Part shown: one piece after another, positions 59,901 to 64,000 of the stretch
Layout: each line of letters begins with the position of its first letter
Position numbering within the stretch: position 1 is the stretch's first letter
From: Acidimicrobiaceae bacterium
GTDB taxonomy: Bacteria; Actinomycetota; Acidimicrobiia; Acidimicrobiales; JAUTXP01
Direction of reading: 5' to 3'
Length of the DNA stretch: 64,000 bases
Assembly (NCBI GenBank): GCA_030837965.1
Contig: JAUTXP010000043.1
Span: forward strand, 1 to 64,000
Translations under genes and position numbers: made by a program
Notes under the pieces: model-generated
Seen by the model: only the letters and a program-made list of their open reading frames with translations
Told to the model about the DNA's origin: nothing
Databases searched by the model: none

Positions 59901-62319
59901 CAACGCGTCCTTGGCCTTGAGCGACGTGACAAATGCCATCGGCGCGCTGACCGGCATCCCTTATGCCATCGTCGGCGCCGTCTCCAACGCCATCTCCAGC
60001 CCGAGCACGGCCTTCGACTTCGTGCTGTCCAACCTGAACATCTTGAACAACGCGGCGGCGCCGTTCATCGCCTTGGCCGGGGAGTCGTGGCCGGGCGCAG
60101 GCATCGCCAGCTCGATCCTGAACCTGATCGCCAACATGCGGTCGGCGTGGAATGACCTGCAAACCGCGTTCGGGAACGCCAACGCGGCGCTGCACGCGGC
60201 CCTCCAGGCCGAGTCCACCTACAAGCGGGCCATCGACGGGCTGGACCGGGCCCTCACCGCCTTCGAGCAGGCCAAGTTCGACTCGTACTGCCCGCCGCCC
60301 CCGCCTCCGCCGGACCCGCCCCCGCCGCCGCCGGGGCCCGACACCAGCAGTGACAACCACCTGCCTGGCGACCCCAACGACATCCTCGGTCCGGGCGGCT
60401 TCGGGGCCGAGCGGTGGCTGGCGGGCGCCCCGCCGCTGTCCTATCTGGTCGAGTTCCAGAACGACCCCAAGATCGCCAATGCCCCGGCCGTGGAGGTCAC
60501 CGTGCAGGAGATCGTGCCCGACACGGTCGACCCTGACTCGGTCGAGCTCACCGGTTTCGGCTTCGGCCAGACCGTCGTCACCATTCCCTCGCCGGGCCAG
60601 TCGTTCTCGCAACGGCTGGACCTGCGATCGACCATCGGCGACTTCGTCGATGCCACGGGCACGTTCGACAAGTCGACCCGAACCATCACGTGGGTCATCA
60701 CCACCATCAACCCGGAGACGGGCGACATCGACACCGCGCCGGACGCGGGATTCCTGCCCGTCGACAACGCGGAAGGCGACGGCGAGGGCTTCGTTTCCTG
60801 GCGGGGACAGGCCGTGTCCGGGCTGGCCCAGGGGACGACCATCCCGGCCGTGGCCGACATCGTCTTCGACCGCAACCCCGCCATCTCCACCCCGACGTGG
60901 TCGAACAGCATCGACCCCACCGGTCCCAGCGCCACCGTCGCGGCCCTGCCTGTGTCCAGCCCCATCGACCCGCTGTCGGTGACGTGGTCGGGCGATGACG
61001 GCGAAGGGTCGGGCGTGGCCACGTTCGACGTCTACTCCTCGGTCGACGGAGCCGCCTTCACGTTGTGGAAGTCGGCCACCACGGCCACGACCGACACGTT
61101 CGCCGTGGCCGCAGGACACACTTACGGCTTCACCGCGCGCGCCGTGGACAATGTGGCCAACGCCGATCCCGGCGCGGTCCCACCGACGGTGGCCCAGGCC
61201 TCAACGCATGTGGTCGCGGCATCGGCCACCGGGCTGACGTCGACCGCGAACCCGTCCGTGCCGGGCCAGGCCGTGGTGTTCACCGCCACCGTGACCGCCG
61301 CGGGCGGCGATGCCACGCCGACAGGCACGGTCACCTTCACCGATGGCCTGGCCGTCCTGTGCGCGGCCGTGCCTTTGGTCGGGGGCCAGGCCGCGTGCTC
61401 GACCGCCGCGCTGGTCGCCGGACCGCACGTTGTCGGTGCTGCCTACAGCGGCGACAACACCTTCGGCTCCAGCGCGTCGACGCCGTTGACCCAAGTGGTG
61501 TTGGCCGGGCCTGGCTCGGGCGGCGGGGCGGGCGCGGGCCAACCGGCCTTGGGCTACTGGCTGCTCGGGCTGGACGGCGGCGTGTTCGCCTTCGGCCAGG
61601 CCGGCTATCTCGGCTCCACGCTGGGCAAGGGCCTGGTCGCGCCGGTGGCGGGCATGGCCTCCACGCCCAGCGGCCGCGGGTACTGGGTGGTGGCCAAGGA
61701 CGGCGGCGTGTTCGCCTTCGGCGACGCGGGCTTCTTCGGCTCCATCGGCGGCGTGCGGCTCAACGGCCCCATCGTGGGCATGGCCGCGGCGCCGGACGGG
61801 CTGGGCTACTGGCTGGTCGGTGCGGACGGCGGCGTGTTCGCCTTCGGCTCAGCCCGCTTCTTCGGCTCGGCCCTGCCCACGGCATTGGGCGCGCCGCTGA
61901 AGGGCCGCATCGTGGGCATGGCGGCCAGCCCGAGCGGATTGGGCTACTGGCTGGTCGGGTCCGACGGCGGCGTGTTCGCCTTCGGCGACGCGGGCTTCTT
62001 CGGCTCCATCGGCGGACTGGTGCTGCGCTCGCCCATCGTGGGCATGGCCGCGGCGCCGGGCGGGCTGGGCTACTGGCTGGCCGGCGCGGACGGCGGCGTG
62101 TTCGCCATCGGCCCCGCGGGCTACTTCGGCAACGCCGTGGGCCGCTCTTTGAAGGGCTCGGTCGTGGGCATGGCCTCGTCGCCCACTGGGCGGGGCTACT
62201 GGCTGCTCGGGTCCGACGGCGGCGTGTTCGCCCAAGGCGACGCGGGCTTCTTCGGCTCCTTCGGAGGCGGCGGCCTCAATGCCCCGGCCCTGGCCATCGT
62301 TCCTCGGCCCCAGACCTGA
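50965..62319 (+). CDS. giant secreted multidomain surface protein (3784 aa)
   Basis: ATG 50965 follows GAGGGGAG and gives a signal peptide (~1-35), then an Ala/Pro-rich linker. The modules in order are as follows. A beta-helix-like region carries six copies of a ~190-200-aa unit with G-L-D-S-C-G-G-S-F-P. A CARDB-like Ig domain (~1510-1640) and PPC/IPT-like domains follow. About seven carboxypeptidase-regulatory/Cna-B-like repeats come next (~2110-2800), then a helical segment (~2880-3110), a proline stretch, and a domain of the LDPNEK/'PGGFGAE' kind. Ig-like domains precede six C-terminal repeats of the GYWLVGSDGGVFAFGDAGFFGS type. It has no sortase motif or final membrane helix. Probably an adhesin or matrix protein. 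A family-1 palindrome lies in frame at residues 85-96. Confidence 0.9.
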   Translation: MRGWTKHVGSSCLAASLASFGMAAFPAPPAAAAVVKAPTARDAPALTQAFAAAIAPIPAPRITAAAPAAARAPAATAASTTPTPYFSTAPVAVEKFERAGPAAAALASTPPACTTTFTGAQDLSWGNLNNWTGGAVPGSGDVVCVTGSAVPSYNATSSIVALNAPSGLTLVGGQLILSDTTPGEGSTVTGLSMSAGRLSAAGALIITGTSSANGIIDAATLDLPTGSSLSAPNLTINPASTTLVVDSHGALTVPDAGTLTVNGTFKNGTGSSIAGAGTGAATVSVFDETTGTTTGTPVNVVDQLHLTGLGASSFAVPPNHTVALTGNIGPNQTVSVIGLDGCGGSFPATLTATSFTVHGHLNLVHSSTCGGGTAALQVSGIATIASDGTFTSTGPNPAVPMAVLGNVVNQGTAHFDGATTTFGTSGATWTNAGSLDLTAGSTLIFSPGTFLVNAAGGTVSNHGTFYVDGDLTQGDGTAPGEGQTALDQPGPYNDLQLRSGSVVHFTGTGVAGLAVPPNNGTTFTGAIAPGQRLTAIGLDGCGGSFPASVTSDPNADVSSAGTIELRHSSTCGGGNAGLVVASGHTLTSTGLIKVDGENGPHSMAGTIISSGQYVQTVGALSQTGDFTNQGTFTMAAGTTFTGVNGSTFRNGQGGSMALAKAADQGPAAADFTHAGTFLQGAGTTDPALQPVNVVNTLTFTGEGHSSFVVPPNHAITLSGDMVAGQVLTVVGLDSCGGSFPGTANVVEDMVSAGDVHLTHSSTCGGGTSFLNVAAGKTFTNVGHLFLDGEPSDLAHLLGGTVVNEGTMNVVSGKSALAQAANGVAAGSLINLGSLTVASPATLSVPAGTSFTNGQTTANGPTGTPISVQNDGILASAGTVWQGAGTTAGNPVMVSGTMAYTGSGASHYEVPANSTLALSGNVSPNQTLTIVGHDSCGGSFPGTVNATGSFTNAGTVELFHSSTCAGGQSTLVIPTGATFTNLPAGVVVFGGNGAGPHELIGDFTNQGTVSALVGESFYRTAGTTWHNAGVFEVGPSAGFTFGPGANWSMDQGGSVRNLGVLTSSADIVQGKGTALGAAQTLPGQPGPYNDIRLVGGSIDYTDDGAGAFAVQPGKGVDLSGDMHPGQRLTAVGLDSCGGSFPATITTAGSVTAGGVIELYHSSTCIGGPPTLVVSPGTVLNNTGTLLVDGEGGIDGPPHVISGSITNLGLFDLKSGQTHFNGPGSLVNGGSVVVEPNARLFVHNGVSIANVHGNMAVDGTLQSESSFTEGAGSTSGLHPVTVSSGSLNYTGAGPSEFFVPANTSITLTGDLSPGQHLKINGLDSCGGGFPATATGASSFTNGGTITIHHESSCAGGVATLAVAPGGVITNTGTIEADTEGGPTALTGDVDNQGALNVLSGVFTMNGVITNAGTVNVAAAATLNATSLTQTPTGRFNVNINGAPNTNAFSHLNFTDPVVLDGFVNVLQASNYAAVDGDAFPFLTHPSETGTFRRVHGQVTPTQAFAAAYAPTHDDLVVGPSDLHVALSAHDVTAPAAAVGPGHQVTADFQVTSSGPDTAPNPWTDSIYISSDTVFDPADVLLQRVEHQTDLDANASYAVPIGAFLPALAPGQYHLIVVPDSGGRVSFSALNTNGVSPAFDVIEPPLLTPGTPISTTVAKGQDAYYRLNVTSIDDITVTLTPSVDGSVDLLAAAARFATPADHDRLSSKAVGPESFIATQSKAGVWFIDLHGNASAGAIPGSNVVLSAAESGLTVSRTTPSSGSNKGQVTIDLEGSDFGPDLVLKLAQSGTPMRTATSVARTDSTIAFGTFDLQGLAVGVYDLVLASEGRTFTKPSAFTVNDGPGGQLRLNATAPDSIRFGWPGSVDVTLTNTGGTDVLVPIVRLTATLNDVVAAPGSTEFGPSADVVDPDFASGSSSPLPRSVLPPGQSSTLHFQVKSTSNEAHSRLNTQAQAVSTAATTPIDWPSQLASAQPTGLSNSAWSTVVASLASLLGPTQDAYAKRLVQTITEADQFGVAFKNEAQVLDYIVQRQLATDPAAPVSGTLYLDDTSHPLSRVAMSLGDPGGDSLLNAISWYDGRFAFWDVPASPQPLHAAGYLPRPAVVVDPSPTATGLSVVVDPGATLTGTVLGSGAPVADAVVSVADGAGSVQSAPTGADGVYTVAGLAPGSVTAQATGPGFLASGPASASVTLVGPNALDLSLTTGGTITGTITDVGGTDPPPAGTTVKANPTDHSGPPIAGTVKADGTYTIAGLPALAGPDPHSYTVTAEAPDHGSASHSGVLAALDATTSGVDIELATAGSLAGHVTDAETGLPIQGVVVSTDGPGTHKPTTTNLTGDYTLAGLPAGPQHVLFSPPDREHIPLNLPVTVNGGAPPTVQDAAIAPSGTVAINVQNTAGDPLPQQALALISPVHTNADGEYVQGLATDAGGHATASRLLPGSYEVQVLGADVHVPFSISGGAPHPAVTVTVPAGLLQGTVRHTDNSPAAGVAVAVSDAQRQVMTTTTDADGHYALRVNGAQTLDVVATGKGFGLTMALAQTVPADGTKTVDLSPGTGSLTVTVTSGGNPVKDAWVSAFSGPANVQPAAVDAESGADGVAVLNGLSPGTYRVTVATPGRGTTSQSVVVNAGNNPLPVSMGLAGSIAGRVTHAGGDVSNAIVRVGSASGLAKSAVTDGTGHYTVNDLAPGDYDVSVVDGADAPARFTGVAVLAGGTTVRDATLSTAGSTLTVVLQSGPGGFPGRELAVFDASGAQVAGGALGPAASSASPATTVVAGPLADGTYTVVVSGPGAATVKQVVVLPAAGPVAVAAPAGEVLFAGPQVASQFPSAASVAGALKALGAVRPRAAADTPQITVSGADLVASWLGGDLFPPPRQSVLEPFETQRFHHALAMSIDPKCPDYARLKAMQDQLKHLFRAMVESFDAWLLAYQSMKETGSADLIIAANNIIQVANAGIQTAVSLSGPAASMLAQLDNAVTSRATAVLSNASLALSDVTNAIGALTGIPYAIVGAVSNAISSPSTAFDFVLSNLNILNNAAAPFIALAGESWPGAGIASSILNLIANMRSAWNDLQTAFGNANAALHAALQAESTYKRAIDGLDRALTAFEQAKFDSYCPPPPPPPDPPPPPPGPDTSSDNHLPGDPNDILGPGGFGAERWLAGAPPLSYLVEFQNDPKIANAPAVEVTVQEIVPDTVDPDSVELTGFGFGQTVVTIPSPGQSFSQRLDLRSTIGDFVDATGTFDKSTRTITWVITTINPETGDIDTAPDAGFLPVDNAEGDGEGFVSWRGQAVSGLAQGTTIPAVADIVFDRNPAISTPTWSNSIDPTGPSATVAALPVSSPIDPLSVTWSGDDGEGSGVATFDVYSSVDGAAFTLWKSATTATTDTFAVAAGHTYGFTARAVDNVANADPGAVPPTVAQASTHVVAASATGLTSTANPSVPGQAVVFTATVTAAGGDATPTGTVTFTDGLAVLCAAVPLVGGQAACSTAALVAGPHVVGAAYSGDNTFGSSASTPLTQVVLAGPGSGGGAGAGQPALGYWLLGLDGGVFAFGQAGYLGSTLGKGLVAPVAGMASTPSGRGYWVVAKDGGVFAFGDAGFFGSIGGVRLNGPIVGMAAAPDGLGYWLVGADGGVFAFGSARFFGSALPTALGAPLKGRIVGMAASPSGLGYWLVGSDGGVFAFGDAGFFGSIGGLVLRSPIVGMAAAPGGLGYWLAGADGGVFAIGPAGYFGNAVGRSLKGSVVGMASSPTGRGYWLLGSDGGVFAQGDAGFFGSFGGGGLNAPALAIVPRPQT
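51218..51251. repeat. palindrome family 1, copy inside a coding sequence
   Basis: ACTTTTCCACAGCA, loop CCTGT, TGCTGTGGAAAAGT lies in the Ala/Pro-rich linker of the giant protein and is read as YFSTAPVAVEKF. It is the only copy inside a gene and sits about 250 nt after the start codon. It breaks an otherwise Ala/Pro/Thr stretch, consistent with insertion of a mobile palindrome. Confidence 0.9.
51850..55000 (+). repeat. six tandem ~590-bp coding repeats
   Basis: The motif encoding D-(S/G)-C-G-G-(S/G)-F-P recurs at 51982, 52579, 53161, 53761, 54361 and 54925 (spacing 597, 582, 600, 600 and 564 nt, all multiples of 3). Each unit also contains F-x-VPPN-x-x-(V/I)-x-L-(T/S)-G and H-(S/E)-S-(T/S)-C-x-G-G. 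The nucleotide sequences are diverged but recognisable. Confidence 0.88.
61552..62300 (+). repeat. six C-terminal GYW(L/V)-DGGVFAFG repeats
   Basis: Units of about 40-48 aa with GYWLVG, DGGVFAFG, (D/S)A(G/R)(F/Y)FGS and IVGMA(A/S)(A/S)P repeat six times. The pattern suggests a beta-propeller-like or cell-wall-associated domain and is a feature I associate with Acidimicrobiia secreted proteins. Confidence 0.88.
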
Positions 62320-62407
62320 GCCGGTTGACGCCCGTCCCCGCCGCCGCTTTGAACCATCCGGCACCACATGGCGGAATCCGTCCCCAGCAAGGGGTGTTGG
62401 CCGGACC

Positions 62408-62950
62408 ATGAGCACCACCGACACCTCCCACCCCCAGTCACAGCCCGACCAGTCACAGGCCGCCGAGCCGTCACAGCCCGCCGAGCCCGCTGTCGCGGTC
62501 AAGGGCTTGGGCCACATCGTCTTGTACGTCTCCAGCCTCGAGCGCTCGGTGGCGTTCTATCGGGATGTGTTGGGCTGGCCCTTGGTTCTCGGCGGGTCGA
62601 GCGAGCTCCCGGCTGCGGGCTTCTCCGCGGGCACGACCCATCACGACCTCCTGTTGATCGAGGTCGGCCCGGGCGCCACGCCCATCCCGAGGGGACGCAG
62701 GGTGGGCATGTACCACTTCGGCGTGAAGATGGGCGACACCGACGACGAGCTGCGCGCCGTGCTGGCCCGGTTGCAAGCCCATCCCGACCTGGTGCGCGTC
62801 GTCGGTGCCACCGACCACGGCGTGACCCACAGCCTGTACGTGCTGGACCCGGACGGGAATGAGGTCGAGCTCTACATCGATGTCGCCGACGTGGACTGGC
62901 GGGCCGACCCGAGCCTCATCGCCAGCCCGCCCCGTCCCCTCACCCTCTGA
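62408..62950 (+). CDS. VOC superfamily (glyoxalase/extradiol dioxygenase-like) protein
   Basis: A 180-aa protein. A disordered Pro/Gln/Ser N-terminus (~30 aa) is followed by one vicinal-oxygen-chelate domain: GLGHIVLYVSSLERSVAFYRDVLGW (first metal His), MYHFGVKMG (second His) and YVLDPDGNEVELYID (Glu). The arrangement matches catechol 2,3-dioxygenase-like or glyoxalase-like metalloproteins. The substrate is unknown. It is short for a two-domain extradiol enzyme. Confidence 0.85.
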   Translation: MSTTDTSHPQSQPDQSQAAEPSQPAEPAVAVKGLGHIVLYVSSLERSVAFYRDVLGWPLVLGGSSELPAAGFSAGTTHHDLLLIEVGPGATPIPRGRRVGMYHFGVKMGDTDDELRAVLARLQAHPDLVRVVGATDHGVTHSLYVLDPDGNEVELYIDVADVDWRADPSLIASPPRPLTL

Positions 62951-62969
62951 CGAACTGGCCCCCTGAATA

Positions 62970-64000
62970 TCAGCCGAGGGAGGCGAGCGAGGCGAGGGAG
63001 TGGAGGATGGCCCGCTCCACCTCGACCAGGGCCATGGGGTCGGTGAGCTTCTTGCCGTCGGCGTCGCGCACGTAGAACGCGTCGACCACCTGGCTGCCTA
63101 GGGTCTGGACCTTGGCCGAGCGGATGTCGAGGTCGAGGTCGGCCAGGGCTCGGGTGATGGCGTAGAGCACGCCCACCGCGTCATGGGCATGCACGTCGAT
63201 CACGGTGGCGTCGGCCGACACCTCGTTGTCGAACGCCACCGACGCCTCGGCCAGCGGCCCCGCGTGCCTGCCTCGATAGGTGCGGGCCCGCTCGGCCACG
63301 CGGGCCTGCACAGCCAGCCTGCCGCTCAACGCCTGCTCGATGTCGGCCTGCACCTTGGACCACGGCGTCTCGGTGCGGAAGGGGTCGATGACGCGGAACT
63401 CGTTCAAGGCCCGTCCGTCCTCGCTCGAATAGGCGGCCGCGGCCAGCACGTCCAGCCCGTTCAAGGCCAGCACGCCCGCCACTCGGCTGAACAGACCGGG
63501 CCGGTCGTTGGTCATCACCGACACCACGTCGTCGTGGGCGCTCACCACCTGGTCGCCGACGGCCAGCCGGGCCAGTTGCGACGGCGTCGGAAAGCCGTTG
63601 CGTCCCGGCCCGACCGGACCGCCGCCGTCCAGCAGCGCGGCCACCCGTTCGACCAACTGGGCCACGGCCTTTGCCTTCCACTGGCCCCACGCCGAGGGCC
63701 CGGTGGCCAGCGAGTCGGCTTCGGTCAGCGCCGCGAGCAGGTGCAACCGCTCGATGGTGCCGAGCGCGCCCGCGACCCGCCCGATCGTCGCGGGATCGTC
63801 CAAGTCCCTGCGGGTGGCCACGTCGGCCAGCAGGAGGTGGTGCTCGACCAGGCAGGCCAATGTGTCGACGTCGCCTGCGCCAAAGCCCATCCGCGCTGCC
63901 GTCGACCTGGTCGTGCTCACGCTCGCCCCGAGGTGGTCACCGGCCCGGCCCTTGTCCTTGCCAGTGCCCTTGCCGTTGCCGTTGCCGATGCCGATGTCGT
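62970..64000 (-). CDS. glnD: [protein-PII] uridylyltransferase, C-terminal part (partial at window edge)
   Basis: The visible 343 codons match the end of GlnD, which uridylylates PII in response to glutamine. There is an HD-domain remnant (D-I-G, then G-D-H), ARMGFGAGDVDTLACLVEHHLLLADVATRRDL, and two ACT domains (VVSVMTNDRPGLFSRVAGVLALNG and VIDVHAHDAVGVLYAITRALADLDLDI) that bind glutamine. The N-terminal nucleotidyltransferase domain is beyond the window. Between H-D-I-G and K-G-R-A-G-D-H there is a glycine-rich insertion made of GN/GK repeats that I have not seen in ordinary GlnD. Confidence 0.88.
   Translation of the reverse strand, partial: DIGIGNGNGKGTGKDKGRAGDHLGASVSTTRSTAARMGFGAGDVDTLACLVEHHLLLADVATRRDLDDPATIGRVAGALGTIERLHLLAALTEADSLATGPSAWGQWKAKAVAQLVERVAALLDGGGPVGPGRNGFPTPSQLARLAVGDQVVSAHDDVVSVMTNDRPGLFSRVAGVLALNGLDVLAAAAYSSEDGRALNEFRVIDPFRTETPWSKVQADIEQALSGRLAVQARVAERARTYRGRHAGPLAEASVAFDNEVSADATVIDVHAHDAVGVLYAITRALADLDLDIRSAKVQTLGSQVVDAFYVRDADGKKLTDPMALVEVERAILHSLASLASLG

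Overview
The window is high-GC DNA from an actinobacterium, most likely in or near the class Acidimicrobiia. The base composition, frequent GTG starts and ATGA/GTGA gene overlaps fit this. So do the coproporphyrin-style heme genes, the Ku/LigD repair genes, and a giant secreted protein ending in GYWL(V)G-DGGVFAFGDAGFFGS repeats, which I know mainly from that class. I found no rRNA, tRNA, IS element, prophage or CRISPR array. It reads as ordinary chromosome with several short palindromic repeat families.

Layout. 1-5.3 kb: decayed helD fragment, frameshifted GH1 glucosidase, gtrA-cobT, and lnt convergent with cobT. 5.3-11.4 kb (minus): hemE-hemH-hemY followed by ligase-ku-polymerase, a three-gene split NHEJ system. 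11.6-15.4 kb: secreted subtilase with a W-S-A-T-R repeat tail, coupled to a membrane histidine kinase and a single-domain response regulator. 15.5-20.2 kb: helD, a FliA-type sigma factor, a receiver-degenerate LuxR regulator, flgN and a 63-aa coupled gene. 20.4-25.4 kb: pdxH-rhodanese-echA, a PD40 propeller protein, MFS and LysE exporters. 25.4-30.3 kb: membrane formate dehydrogenase whose catalytic subunit is a selenoprotein (in-frame UGA plus an E. coli-like SECIS). 30.4-39.8 kb: MFS, kinase-like protein and LuxR regulator, lipoprotein, BNR-repeat protein, microproteins, HD-GYP protein, SDR, CMD-family protein. 39.9-46.8 kb (minus): orphan molybdenum hydroxylase large subunit, then a GMC oxidoreductase / fatty-acid alpha-dioxygenase-like / small membrane protein operon. 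46.9-50.8 kb: glutathione peroxidase, acyl-CoA synthetase, acyl-ACP desaturase with a TetR-type operator, DUF1345 protein. 51-62.3 kb: one 3784-aa secreted multidomain protein. 62.4-64 kb: VOC protein and the 3' part of glnD.

Several themes recur. Lipid metabolism appears in the alpha-dioxygenase, GMC enzyme, acyl-CoA synthetase, desaturase and enoyl-CoA hydratase. Signalling appears in two kinase/regulator sets, HD-GYP and FliA. A perfect 15-bp-arm palindrome with loop CCTG(C/T) sits at gene ends in four places, has one degenerate copy, and occurs once in frame inside the giant gene. A second palindrome (18-bp arms, 11-nt loop) occurs twice, each time between a C-rich left flank and a G-rich right flank.
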